A stretch of DNA of 64,000 bases, from positions 227,050-291,049 of the forward strand of contig NW_025064922.1 in NCBI RefSeq assembly GCF_019112545.1. The letters run 5' to 3'. Origin of the DNA: Guyanagaster necrorhizus. Lineage: Eukaryota; Basidiomycota; Agaricomycetes; Agaricales; Physalacriaceae. Both the position numbers and the translations under genes were made by a program. Within the stretch, counting starts at the first letter, position 1. Every line of letters starts with the position of its first letter. Positions 22,361 to 34,454 of the stretch are shown piece after piece. Below the pieces are notes generated by a model, which saw nothing but the letters and a program-made list of their open reading frames with translations, was not told where the DNA came from and did no database searches.

Positions 22361-24905
22361 ATGTCTTCTATTAACAGCTCTATTAACTCCAAAGTACTCT
22401 CTTCCTCCATTAAATTGCTGACCACTCTTCTAGAAACCCTAACAATCAGGATAATCACAGATTATCAAGCCAAGGATGACATCATCCATGAACTCATCAA
22501 TGGCCTCTCTGCCGAGGCCAGAATCCAGGAACTCAGACCCAGACAAGGGTCTGAAAGCATGGGCCAATCAGGTCCTGTTCAAAAGGAGGAGGAACCCCTC
22601 CTCAGTGCTCCATGCCTCTCGACCCTCAACTCTGACTCCATTGATGAACTGGTGGAAGAAGAAGAGGTCAAGCTCAGTCAGCAGTGGGGAGACAAGCTCG
22701 ACGAGCAGTATCGACAGTTGGCCAGAATTAGCTGACCAACAAGATGGAGATCTTCCCCATCAAACCAACCACCTCAGGGCTGAAGATGGCCTGCAGGCAC
22801 CGAGTGGAATGAAAATCCCAGAGATGACCCTTATGCCTCTGATTGCTGGGACAATCAGGATTAAAGTGCTAATACCGAATCAACAAACACTAGTGGAGGA
22901 AGAACAGGAGGCCAGGAATCCCTGTTAGTCTAGGGACAAAAATAGCCCTCAGGCACTGAATGGAATGAAGACCCCAACAATGACTCTTACAAGGTCAACC
23001 AATAGGGTCCTGACACAGAAGAAGGAGAAAGCAGTCCAGACAGACCATTATTCTCTGAAGAAGGAGAAAGGGATTCAGATGAATCCTTATCCAGTGAGTC
23101 AGGAAGCAGTAGCTTCCTGGCCAATAATGAGTTCTCAGGGGGTAGCAACTTCCCTGATTGGATCATCAAAGCCCAAATACCATGAGCACCCTGAATCAGC
23201 AATTGAGCCTTTTGCAAATTCTTGCACAAGAAGCTCACCACCCTTTTCCTCAATTCAAGCTTCTATGATGAATTCTGAAATTACATCAAACAAATTGAAG
23301 GCAGGAGGGAGTAGCAATGTAATGCTGAGACCGAGAGGGTATGGAATCTACTCACCTGGGGGGTCCCATACTGGAAGGACTCTAATGATCCCCAGGGCCA
23401 ATATTGGCCTGAGGGAGAATGGAGAAATCAAAGAGGAGGAAGGCATCCCCTCCACAAATGATCGCTGGTCCAGATTTGTGGATGAGGAGTGGGAGGACTG
23501 GCAGAGTAGAGAAGGCCAGTATCTGAAGAACTGGCAAATCTCTTGACTGATCTGCAGCCAGAGAGGATCACCACTAGCATCAGAGATGCTCTTAGTGTTG
23601 CCAGAAGAAGACCGGTACTTGTCAAGGGCCACATCATCTCATAGCACCACTTCATGGCTTTTTGAGGAAAGGCCAAAATACTCAAATCCATGGAGATACC
23701 CAATGCAGAGGCCATTCACTGGAGTCAGCCTGGATGAAGCTGAAAGCAGTGAGGAAAAGGCACCTGAAGCCCCCCTCTCTACAGAAGATGACCCTGAGGC
23801 ACTTGCTCAGGGCTGGACAATCAGAAATGGGAGGATCGTATGAAAAGAAGCCCCACTGGGAAGTCCTGTAGCAGATGATGGATCCCTTCATTCCTTCCTC
23901 AGATCACTGACTAGATGGGGAGGCCCACCTGAGGATGGACCTCCAAATCTCATGCTCTCTCTCGATCTGAAGGCAAACATTTTAAATGTCAAACCAATCC
24001 TTATGTGGGAGACCCTTCCCTTCAAGAGGGTATCCAATGATATCGACAGATTCCTTACTGACTGTGACTAATATTTCCAAGTATTCATCTCATTCTTCCT
24101 GCTTGACATGTACAAAGTAATGCATGCTATAACATATTTGGAAAATAAGGCAAAAACGTGGTGGATCCTTATTGCTCCCTCATTCTGGTCACAATCATGA
24201 CAACATCATTGGTATCCCTCATAGCTGATATTCAAACAAATGATCTGAGACAAGTTCACAGATCCAGCCATTCAAGAAGTCCATAAACAAAAAATGAAGG
24301 ACTACAAGATGGGTGACAAGGCAGCTTCAGACTACTTTGATGAGTTAGAATGACTAGAGAAACTTGCTGGGGTATGAGAAGACACAGCTGACATGGGAAG
24401 GATAGTCGAATACATGAAAAAGGGATTGCCACTCTCTTACTTCAAAACTATTTCAAATCTTGGACACAGTATTCCAGTCAGCTATGATGATTGGAAAGCC
24501 AGAATCACCCTCATGTGGCAAGAATGACAATAGTAGAAGGCAGAATCATCCACCCTATCATGGGATAGACATAGGAACCAGAGACAGGGCTGGAAGCCCT
24601 TGAATTAGATGACCACATCATCCAGGCCTGGAGACTCTGCCTCAACTTCTCAATATGCCGAGAAGCAAACTGGTATGGGCACAACATATACTGAAACAGG
24701 TAAGCCAATGGATGTGGATTGTCTCAAGAAAGGGGGAAAATGTTTCAATTGTGATCAGAAGGGTCACATGGCATGAGACTGCCCCCAGAAGAAGAACAAA
24801 TACATCTGAGAAGACATTCAGGCATAAATTGCTGAGCTGATAAAGGAAGAACAAGACCTTGACTAAGAGGACAAGGCAGAAGAGGGAAAAGGCAGAGCCA
24901 AGCAG
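22361..24905 (+). pseudogene. Gypsy gag remnant
   Basis: Open pieces in several frames (22361-22735, 22965-23546, 23586-23843) cover a long acidic, Ser/Glu-rich N-terminal region. From about 23,940 the frame reads as a retrotransposon Gag (LSLDLKANILNVKP, then YLENKAKTWW and AASDYFDELE). Near 24,735 is a zinc knuckle, GKCFNCDQKGHMA-stop-DCP, in which the residue before DC is now TGA. Stops are frequent, so no Gag can be made. Confidence 0.8.
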
Positions 24906-27900
24906 TGAGTGATTCCACTGACTCAGCCAAGGACTTGAGTAACAGGTCACAAACTGCTGGACAGACTGATACTTTCTCTATAGGTGACCCCTCTATGTCT
25001 AAATTATGCATGCATTCAAATATACCTGACCTTGTTACTGATAAACCAGAATTGCCTAAAAGACCAATTACAATAACTCAAATGCCAACAAAGGGCCGAA
25101 GAGAGGCAGAGAGCCCCAAAGGTGTGTTCTCATCAAAGGTTCACCAGACTAACCTTCTAGAACAGGTGGACCAAACCAGGAAAATGGACCCCACTAGATG
25201 GCTTAAACCATTCAACACCGAATGGACCTGGCGAGCCATCAAAAATGCAAAGAATGAAGAAGTGGCAAAAGCCATACTCAAGAATTGGATACACAGGACC
25301 TAAGCCGAAGAAGTGATCGACAACATGATCACAGGAATGTGAGAAGCAGAATGATGTCAAGCTCTAAAATGGCTTGATGAACTATATGGACTAAGAAAGT
25401 TCATCTGACAATCCAAGACTTCAGGTCAAGACCTATTGACCAAAGTCTGAATTGAGACACTCACATCTCGAAGCACTTACAAAGTTACTGCACTAGTCGA
25501 TAGTGGATACACTGGAAGCTCCATTAACTATGCTTTTATCAACAAGCATAAACTTTCAACCCAAGCTATAGCAGCACCAATTCCAGTCTATAATGCAGAT
25601 AGAACAAAGAACCAAGCTGGCTCAATCACTGAATATGTCAAGCTTAGACTCACCATCAGAGATCATTCTGAATGAATTGACTTGGCAGTAACTGATTTAG
25701 GCACCAAGGAAATATTCCTGGGACATGATTGGTTAATCTGACACAATCTGCTCATCAACTGGAAGACCAGATGCATCATTTTTGCCAGATGCTGATGCCA
25801 GAAAATTCCATTCGAACTGCCAGATGAAGATCCTGAGGACTGGTGGGATGAAGAAATAGAAGATGGAGAAACAATTCTTGCCATGGATCTGCAAAAGGCT
25901 ATCAATATTCAAGCCATGCATCATGCAAACAACTTGGTGGCAAAGGCCAATGCAGAGAAGGAAGAAAAAACATTTGAAGAAATAATGCTGGGGTGGGCAA
26001 GGGACTATCGAGACTTATTCCAAAAAGAAAGTTTTGATGAGTTACTCAACCCAAAGCCCTGGGACCATGCCATCAAATTAGTCTCAAACTCCAACGCCAA
26101 TCTGAATTGCAAAACCTATCCACTTGGCAACAATGAATAACAGGAGTTGGACAAGTTCCTCGAAGAGAACTTATCCAGTGAAAGGATTCGGCCATCAAAA
26201 TCACCAATGGCATCTCTCTTCTTCTTTGTCAAAAAGAAGGATGGTAAACTTTGACCAGTACAGGATTATCAGAAGCTCAATGAAATGATGATTAAAAATC
26301 ATTATCTGCTTTCTTTAATTTTGGAGTTGATGAACAAACTCCGAGATGCCAGGTACTACACCAAACTGGATGTGCGGTGGGGGTATAACAATGTGCATAT
26401 CAAAGAAGGTGACGAATGGAAGACCACTTTCCAGATAAACTGCAGATTGTTCGAACTGACAGTTATGTTCTTTGGACTCACAAATTCGCTGGCCACCTTC
26501 TAATGGATAATGAATGATATCTTTAAGGATCTCATTGCCACTGGAAAAGTCATGATCTATTTAGATGATATTCTCATCATGTCCAAAACCAAAGAGGAGC
26601 ATTGACAACTAGTATGGTGAGTATTAGCATTGATGAGGAAACACTGTCTTTTTCTCAAGGCAGAGAAGTGTGAATTCAAGGTACTCAAGACCAAGTACCT
26701 TGGAGTCATTATTAGTGAAGGGGCCATATAAATGGATCCCATCAAGGTTGCTGGAGTAACTGAGTGGCTGGAGCTGACTAAGAAGAAGGAACTGCAATCA
26801 TTCTTAGGATTCACCAACTTCTACCACCAGTTCATTCAGGACTACAGCAAAGTGGTCTGACCTATGATGCAATTAACTGGAAATGCACCATGGAATTAGA
26901 GACCAGCATAACAATCAGTGTTTGATAATTTTAAACGCTGATTAACTGAAGACATCATACTTGCTATACCAAATCAAAAAGAAAAGTTCTGAGTGGAAGC
27001 TGACTCAAGTGAAGGAGCAATAGGAGTGGTACTCTCTCAGGAATAGGATGGCAAATAGTGACCTGTCATGTTCATGTCAAAAGCACTTACAATAACAGAA
27101 TGCAATTATGAAATATATGACAAGAAACTCCTTGCTATAATGCTTGCCCTTGCCAAATGGTGGCATTATCTCATTAGAGCAGTCCAGATCTTTGAGATCT
27201 GGACAGATCACCAGAACCTTCGATATTTCTGACTTTCACAGAAACTGAATTGCCAACAGGTCTGATGGATCATGGAGTTATCTGAATATGAATATATGCT
27301 ATACCACAAAGCTGGTGCAGCAAACAAGAAGGCCAATTTCCTCAGCCACAGGGCAGACCATGACTAAGGAGGAACCAACAATGAAAGAGTCATATTATTA
27401 CAACTAGAACACTTCCAGGCTATGATTATGCCCACTGAGGAGAAAGTACATGAGCACATCAAGAGTGCTACTCAAGACCCCCATAAGTGAGATCAAAGAA
27501 TCGCTCCATCACTCAATCATGAGCAGGGACTAAAGAAAGAGGGAGGATTGATCTGCTATGATGGATGGATCTATATCCCAAGGGATCAGGGACTTTGTGG
27601 TGATGTCATCACTATCTGTCATTATCACATGACCACCAGACATCCCAGGATCGCTAAAATGAAGGAATTAATCCTGAGAGAATATTGGTGGCCTAAAATA
27701 GACCATGATATCACCCAATATGTCAAAGCTTGTGAGGTTTGCCAAAGAGGCAAATTCTCAACCCAACCATGAGCAGCACCACTCCATCCAAATGAGGTCT
27801 CTTCATCACCATGGACCTATATCTCAGTGGATATAATAACTGAACTTCCCAAAAGTGATAGCTATGATGCAATCATCATCATAGTCAATCGCTTCTCAAA

Positions 27901-28912
27901 AGCAATCATTCTGATCACCTGCTCAACAGAATTGACATCTGAGAGATGGGCAAAAATCCTACAGAACGAGGTTTATGCAAAATATGGCATGCCTCAAGTA
28001 GTGATTTTAGACAGAGGACCACAATTCATCTCCAAATTTTTGGACGATTTGTACCGACTCCTCAATATTAAGAGAAATGCCTCAATAGCATATCATCTAC
28101 AAACAGATGGCCAAACAGAGTGGGCCAATCAAGAAATTGAAAAGTATCTTTGACTTTTCATCAACTATCAACAAGACGATTGGATAGAATGGCTAGCATT
28201 GGCAGCATTCCAACATAACAACAGAGTTCACTTGGCGACAGGGAAGATCCCATTCTTTGTCAACTATGGAAGAAACCCACCAGTTGCACAAACTGGATAG
28301 GCACACATGACCACCTCAGCATCATTGGATTTTACAACCACAATGACAAAAATCCATGAGGAAACAAAGATGGCCCTTGAAAAGGCCACCTCCACAATGA
28401 AAAAACAGTATGACAAGCACTGTAAGCCAGCACATGAATATTCAGCCAATGACAAAGTTTGGCTGGATACAACAAACTTGCATCTCCCTTGCCCAAAACA
28501 GAAGCTAGCAGACAAATGAACAGGACTGTTTAAAGTCATCACCAAAATTAGCAACTCTACATACAAGTTGCAACTCCTAGCAACTTGAAAAGTTCATAAT
28601 GTCTTTAATGAGACATTATTAACCCCATATATCACACCAGCCTTTTCAAACCAAGAACAACCACCTCTACCACCACCAGAACTCATTGATGATGAAGAAC
28701 ACTATGAAATCAATGAAGTACTAAAATACAAAACACAAAAGGTTAAAGTATGAGGAGAAGGCATGAAAACAACTGTTGACTACCTAGTCAGCTGGAAGGG
28801 ATATGAATCCGAATCAAACCAATGGGTTAATGAAAAATACATGAACATAGAGAATGCCATCTGTGACTACAAACATCAGAATAATTGACTAACAAAGTAG
28901 TCGACAACAAAT
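24906..28912 (+). pseudogene. Gypsy pol remnant with terminal chromodomain
   Basis: Protease: ALVDSGYTGSSIN near 25,490. Reverse transcriptase: KKKDGKL-stop-PVQDY near 26,235 and the catalytic motif YLDDILIM near 26,555. RNase H: VEADSSEGAIGVVLSQ near 26,995. Integrase: a zinc-binding HHCC region with CHYHMTTRHPRIAKM and CEVCQRG (27,620-27,755), then the core with SVDIITELPKSDSYDA and FISKFLDDLYRLL. At the 3' end, 28,780-28,890, YLVSWKGYESESNQWV is a chromodomain, which in chromoviruses steers integration to marked chromatin. In-frame TGA codons occur repeatedly at positions expected to encode Arg, so the gene is dead. Confidence 0.88.
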
Positions 28913-29044
28913 GAAAAAGGATGTACATCTAGTCAGATATACATCAACTGACCTGCTAGAAATGGTGTGATGATCAATCCTGCATAGACTGGAGGACTTA
29001 TCCCTAATTAAACCATCAGGATGATGGTCTTAAGAAGAAGGTAA

Positions 29045-29549
29045 TATTACAATTTTTTCTATTTTCCTTTTCTTTTTCCTTGAAATTGACCCCTATCTTT
29101 GCTTAGTCAGAGCACCTAGGACTGTGGGAAGACTTAGTCAGCAACCCAGTCAGTCTTGGTTCTATTGTGCTGCTGTGTGCTGTGAAGAGAGAGACAATGC
29201 TCCTTTTATCCTCAAACTGTGGTGCAGCAGTAACAGCATAACAGCAAGACAATAGCTTTGTGGAGAGCTGAGTAACTGCAGTAGTAACAGCTCAACAGCC
29301 AGACAATATCTTTTGTGAACACTTATTTATAGACAGAGAACCAAACAGTATTTAAGTAGCATAGCTCTCACTGTAATACCTCAGCTTTGAACTAAAGTTT
29401 ATTCTTTACTATCCTATCTCGAGTGACTTGCAACACCTTGATCACACACTCTATTCAACACATCAGTGAACTCAGTCAGTCTAACCTGAAGTGTGAGATT
29501 CTGAACTGTTTATCATGTGTTGATAGTCATATGGAGTTTGGACTTAATA
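29045..29549 (+). repeat. Gypsy 3' LTR
   Basis: 505 bp, TATTACAATTTTTT...GGACTTAATA, preceded by a purine-rich stretch (cttaagaagaagg) that would serve as the polypurine tract. Both ends have lost the TG/CA termini by transitions. Confidence 0.93.
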
Positions 29550-29554
29550 TATTC

Positions 29555-30180
29555 TCCATCTCAAAATGGAGTTGCTGAGAGAATAAACCGGACCCTTGTG
29601 GAGCATGCATATGCTATACTAGAAGAACATCACTTACCAAAGTTTCTATGGCCTAAGGCAGTGGCATATGCCACATACCTGAAGAACCGATGACTAATCA
29701 GAGCTATCAAAAATGATCTACCTCCAAAAGAAGTGTTTCAGGGCATGAAACCAGATATTTTGGCACTCCAGGAATTTGGAGTAAAGTGCTAGGTGTTGCA
29801 GCAAGATAACAAGAGGTCAAAACTGGACCCAAAGTCAAAAGAATTTATTTTCACAGGTCTTACAGATGAATCCAGGGCCTGAAGATATTATAACCCTCAA
29901 ATCAGGCAGATTCAGACCTCAAGATATGTTATATTTTCTGAAAACAACACTACAGAGCCTATAGACACTGACTATATAGTCTCTCATTCTTTGTCACTCA
30001 AGAAGGAGTCAGAGAGCAAAGTTGAGCAGACTCCAGATAGAAATGATGGCATTTTGGATGATTCTATGGATACCAGAAATGCTGAACCAAAAGGGGAAAT
30101 AGCCTCTGATATGTTATTGATCAAATCAAAGTTTCTAATATAGCATGAGAAAATGATCAAGCCACATGACAAATTAGCCT
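29555..30180 (+). pseudogene. Copia integrase remnant, 3' half
   Basis: Directly after the duplicated TATTC the Copia frame resumes at SPSQNGVAERINRTLVEHA, the end of the integrase core with its catalytic Glu region (NGVAER). It continues through FLWPKAVAYATYLKNR, with stops at several places, into the linker before reverse transcriptase. Confidence 0.85.
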
Positions 30181-30239
30181 GGATCGCATCAAAGACCCAA
30201 CCGAGTTACTAGACACTTCATAATCCAAGTGCACAAGCT

Positions 30240-31900
30240 GTGAAAACATCAGAACAACAGCATACCTCAGAAGAATCATCTTTAGAAGCTGTAAATATTG
30301 CAATAGACTATGCATGCATTGAAGAAACTGCAGACAACCTCAGTGATGAGCCATTAAGCTTTGAAGAAGCCAAGACAAGGTCAGACTGGCATCATTGGAA
30401 GAAAGCAATGGATGAAGAATACAATCTATTGACTTCCCTAAGCACATGGCAGCTGGAAAAATTACCCAAAGACAGATCACTTGTGGATTGCAAGTGGACT
30501 TACAGATTGAAAAGGGATGGTGATGAGAAAATCACCAGGTACAAGGCCAGACTTATTGCAAAAGGATTTTCACAGGTACCCGGCATTGATTTCTTCGAGA
30601 CATATGCACCAGTTGTCAGGCTGGACACATTCTGCCTACTCATGGCAATTGCCACTCAAAGAAACCTAATCATTCATGGAATGGACATTGTTGAAGCTTA
30701 CTTAAATGGTAAACTCAATGAATCCATTTATATGGCACAGCGACCTGAATATTCAGATGGGAGTGGAAAAGTGGCACACCTCAAATTAATGTTGTATGGA
30801 CTCAAGCAATCTGGCTGAGTTTGGAATGACAAATTAAATGCTACATTTTTAGGAGTTGGATACACCAGATTGATCAGTGATCAATGTGTGTACATCAGAC
30901 AAATGAGTTCTGGTCCTATAATTGTAGCTGTACATATTGATGACATGATATTGCTTGCCTCAAATGATGAAACCATGTCTAAAATGAAAGAAGAGCTTAA
31001 GAAGAAGCTAAATGTCACAGACATGAGGGAGATTCAATATATATTGGGCATAAAGATAGACAGGAATAGGGACAAGAGCACTATCACTCTATTCCAGAAG
31101 GCATATATTCTCAAAGTACTCGAGTGAATGGGCATGAATGACTGTCAACTGGTCAAAATGCTTATGGACTTGAATGTATAGCTAGAGAAAATTCTGATAG
31201 AAGACCCACAAGGTGTTGACACAGCCATCAGGCAATATTACCATACTGGTGTTGGATCACTAATGTATGCAGCCAATGGATCCTGGCCTGACATTGCACA
31301 TGCTATCACTGAATTAAGCAAGTACATGCAGAATCTGGCTGCTAAGCATGTCACAGCCTTGAAGTGAGTTTTCCACTATCTGAAGGGAACTCTAGACTTC
31401 AGAATCACATATAGAGGGACTATGGATGAGCTGATACCTTATTCAGACTCAGACTGGGAAGAAGACAGAACAGATAGAAGATCAACATCTGGTTATATCT
31501 GTACCTATGCAGGAGGAGCTGTTACTTGGAGTTCAAAGAAACAGCCTACCATAGCCTTATCCACTATGGAAGCAGAATATATGGCCCTTGCACACACAAC
31601 CTGGGAAGTAATTTGGCTATGAGCACTCTTAACCAAATTAGGATTGCCATCTTATGAAGTGATGACTATTTTCATCGACAACCAATCAGCAATCAAATTT
31701 GCTGAAAACCCCATATTCCATGCATGATCGAAGCATATAGACATACAGCACCACTTCGTTCATGAGCACATGGCTTCAAATAAAGTCAAAGTTCAGCACT
31801 GCACATCAGAGGAGAACTTAGCAGATATATTCACTAAAGGCCTACCAAGACCATTACATGAGTATCTATCTGCAGGTATTCTAGGAACTCAGAATTGAGG
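30240..31900 (+). pseudogene. Copia reverse transcriptase and RNase H remnant
   Basis: The open part 30240-30818 carries the start of Copia RT: WKKAMDEEYNLL, KWTYRLKRDGDEKITRYKA and AKGFSQVPGIDFFETYAPVV. Further on are VHIDDMILLA (catalytic YVDDM-like motif, near 30,935) and, in 31422-31622, the RNase H with YSDSDWEEDRTDRRSTSGY and LSTMEAEYMAL. TENLADIFTKGL-like EENLADIFTKGLPRP closes it near 31,845. Stops at 30,816, 31,125, 31,180, 31,364, 31,620 and 31,726 disrupt the frame. Confidence 0.88.
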
Positions 31901-31905
31901 GGGAG

Positions 31906-32113
31906 TGTTGGGATAGCAATCCTGAGCGAGTACAAGAATGTACTCGAAGATATGATGCCAGTCAGCGGCAGCTGACTTGGATCGTGATCTGGACTTATTT
32001 AGTATTTCATAGAAAGATCTCGAAGTAATACAAAATGTATTTAAGTAGAACGTCTCTCTCTCGAGAGGCTAATTCTAATCCTCTGTACATTACTCTGCTC
32101 TCTACTTACAACA
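31906..32113 (+). repeat. Copia 3' LTR
   Basis: 208 bp, seven differences from the 5' LTR (about 96.6% identity), six of them at CpG sites. Confidence 0.95.
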
Positions 32114-32533
32114 CTTGCATAGCCACAACTAAGATTGCAGTACATAAACAATCAGTCGAAGTACGCATTGAATAATTCAACAACGTAAATGCAATATGAC
32201 AGCGTTTTGTACGCGAAAGTCATACTGTACTGGTAAAGTTGGTATAGAGTTGAGATACATGTTAACGTGAGCGGTAATAACTGAATCGCGTGGGGGGTCG
32301 TTGAAGATTTGTGACATGAATTATCCGAGTCGGCAAGCGTGATCTACAACTCCATGCGGAGACTGATTTATACCGCTAGGGTAAAACACTTCTGAATGTG
32401 GATAGTCCACAAATAGTATGCTGCACCAGCGACTAAGCGTATCTATCATATGATAATTCAGGAGGGTATCAGCTAGCATGGATCAGAAGAAATTTCTCTC
32501 GCAGGATCTTAGTGGTCTTTCCACTAGTTCATT
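32114..32533. other. Spacer between Copia element and palindrome
   Basis: No gene seen. A block at about 32,326-32,357 (ccgagtcggcaagcgtgat...caactcc) is repeated in diverged form inside the palindrome arm at about 32,696-32,724 (ccgagtcggcaagcacgat...cagctcc). Confidence 0.4.
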
Positions 32534-34454
32534 GAAATGTCTCCTGAGTCAACAGTATGATTCATATTCTATGTATGATTTTATGCTAGGATGATACGCA
32601 GCAACCAATCTAAGACACTGATTTATAATGAACGCGACTCGGGGCCGCCCAGGATCTGCGGTCCGTGGTATACTGCAAAGAATATAACAGATCTTCCGAG
32701 TCGGCAAGCACGATTCACAGCTCCCTTTAGAATATGATTTGCATCTCCCCTTCGGCAACGACACACCGCAAGCGATGATCTGCGTTGTGAAAGGAAAATA
32801 TTGGGAGCGAATAAATATTGTTAAGTTACTAGTACAGTCGAATGTGGTGCACTAGAGAGGAATTCCTTCAATGACCCGGTGAACAACAGCATCAACTACC
32901 AATCCAGCAAGTATCAGATTCCCAATCGTCGGCGTGTGCAAGAAAAACTTCATACATTGCCTCGGCTTGTCAACATCCGTCACGACGAGTTCCTTCAGAA
33001 GAATGGATGTAGAAAGCGCCACGGCAACATAATACGCAATCCCCTGCTCGTTGAGGACACCAGCCAATGACATCAACACTGCAAAGCCGACAGTGGTGGC
33101 GGAGCAGATGTAAATCGTGTATTTGCCGCACAATATGGCGAGCGACTTGATGCCAATCTTGACATCATCCACCTTGTCCTGGTGCTGATACACCGTCTCG
33201 TATGTGATTGTCCACATCGTCGCACCGAGGTATGCAGCAGTGAGGGCGTGGTAGGAAATTTTGGCGTCAGGCGCCAGGTCTGCCCAGCCCATGTAGATAC
33301 CGATGTTGAACATCAAGCCCTAAGGGAACGTCAGATCGCTGATTTCTGCATGAATCACAAAGGTACTTACCAAAGGAATGGGCGCAAAGTACATCCAGCG
33401 CTTGCATGTGGGGTACAGCACGTACAACGGCCACACGTACATGGAAATACGCAGACTGAATAGACGAGCATGGTAAGCATAGAAAAACTGTATCAGAGAG
33501 GAAACACTTACGCTCCAGGACTTAGGACCTTGAAAGCCAAAAAGACACCAATCACGACTTGGAGAGCGAAGAACAACCAGGCACGCTCAATGCTGATAGC
33601 ACCTCTAGGGAGTGCCCGATTCTTCGTACGCTCCACGTTCGCGTCGATATCATAGTCGAGGATGTCGTCAATGGTCATGATCTGAGATCAAGGATGAGAT
33701 AGCGAAGACGGCTTCGAACATCTAGACTCACCAAGCATTTGATCCCGATGCAAAGGAAAAAGTAGACGACGGCCCGGATAAGGCATTCCAGTCCCGTCAG
33801 CTGAGGGTAAGCGTGGTACACCATCGCTAAAGACCATGCTATCATTCCCGGTTAGCGAACGGAAACGGAAGTCCACAGACATCCACACTCACCCACTGGA
33901 AGAAACACCGTTGCACATCCCATCCCATTTTGGAGACGGCAGAGCTCCCAGCAAGCACCGATCTCAGTCCGAGTCGGTGGTGCGATGAGGGTTTTGACGT
34001 TCGAAGAGATCGAGGAGAAACCCAAAATGATCGTCTCCCTCGGACCCTTCTTGGAAATCAAGGAGGCGAAAGACTGCGAACAGATAGCAGTAGAGAGAGC
34101 CATTGGAGGAAGAGATAGTAGTAATGGTGGTAGAAGACTGTAGGATGCGGAGAACCTGATCTCCTCCCATTTTCACGCCCGTCCCTATATACCAGTCAGA
34201 CGCTGGTGCATCCTCTCGTACGACCGTCGTAAACGAAACACTGGCAGCAGCGCAGGAACAAGGGGCAACGAATGAAATTTGATCGAGGACCGTCTGCATC
34301 TCAGATTGATGGTCGACGCCTGTGATCGACCGCGTAGTATTGGTCGATCTTGCTGATGTTTATCTCCATGCGGTTACATCCGCGTCCGACTCGCACGTTA
34401 GCGGTGATGCCCAATTGGGGAACCGCCTCATCATAGGAGCAAATCCTGGCCGCA
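32534..34454 (+). repeat. Palindrome, left arm (1,921 bp)
   Basis: This is the reverse complement of 36164-38084 with no indels (paired positions sum to 70,618). I found two single-base differences, one at about 33,010/37,608 (Thr/Lys in the prenyltransferase) and one at about 32,588/38,030. The left edge is at gaaatgtctcc; the inner edge follows ggccgca. The arm contains the whole left prenyltransferase gene plus about 350 bp of its upstream region. Confidence 0.97.
32852..34103 (-). CDS. UbiA-family prenyltransferase, left copy
   Basis: Exons on the minus strand, 5' to 3': 34103-33893, 33838-33732, 33681-33512, 33455-33371 and 33319-32852, giving 346 aa. All introns have GT...AG ends and phases agree. 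It is a membrane enzyme that joins an isoprenoid diphosphate to an aromatic or other acceptor. Two Asp-rich Mg-diphosphate motifs are visible: DDILDYDIDANVERTKNR (exon 3) and DKVDDVKIGIKSLA (exon 5), the latter close to COQ2 enzymes. The hydrophobic segments fit a multi-pass protein, although exon 1 (MALSTAICSQSFASLIS...) is not a clear mitochondrial presequence. It could therefore be COQ2 itself or a specialised prenyltransferase of secondary metabolism; the neighbouring UstYa-like gene favours the latter weakly. It is identical to the right copy except for one residue (Thr here in LSTSILLKE). Confidence 0.88.

Larger units (their letters stand above)
21756..29549 (+). mobile_element. Ty3/Gypsy LTR retrotransposon (chromovirus type), inactive, nested in Copia
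   Basis: A 7,794-bp element with 505-bp LTRs (21756-22260 and 29045-29549), flanked by the 5-bp duplication TATTC (21751-21755 and 29550-29554). The internal order is Gag, protease, reverse transcriptase, RNase H, integrase, chromodomain, which defines a Ty3/Gypsy chromovirus. The 5' LTR keeps TG...CA ends, whereas the 3' LTR has TA...TA, both changes being transitions. Dozens of in-frame stops are present, many as TGA where Arg (CGA) is expected. It sits inside the Copia integrase and therefore arrived after the Copia element. Confidence 0.95.
19814..32113 (+). mobile_element. Ty1/Copia LTR retrotransposon, inactive, split by a nested Gypsy element
   Basis: A pair of 208-bp direct LTRs (19814-20021 and 31906-32113, both TGTTGGG...CTTACAACA) bounds coding remnants in Copia order: Gag with a zinc knuckle, protease, integrase, then reverse transcriptase and RNase H. 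Integrase before RT is what identifies Copia. Without the nested insert (21,756-29,549 plus a 5-bp duplication) the element is about 4.5 kb, a usual Copia size. The polypurine tract (ttgagggggag) sits just before the 3' LTR. After the 5' LTR comes ggttataggccc, close to the complement of the initiator-tRNA-Met anticodon arm, so a half-tRNA primer as in Drosophila copia is possible. No target-site duplication is seen (cgagg before, cttgc after). Stop codons and frameshifts make it non-autonomous. Confidence 0.93.

Noticed and set aside
22987..23715. Antisense frames of 80-95 aa within the Gypsy gag
   Set aside because: Shadow frames in low-CpG, stop-poor antisense DNA of a dead element; no motif.
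33182..34118. Open frames antisense to the left prenyltransferase (and their mirrors at 36,500-37,436)
   Set aside because: They are shadows of the coding exons and introns; the sense strand has clear catalytic motifs and consistent splicing.
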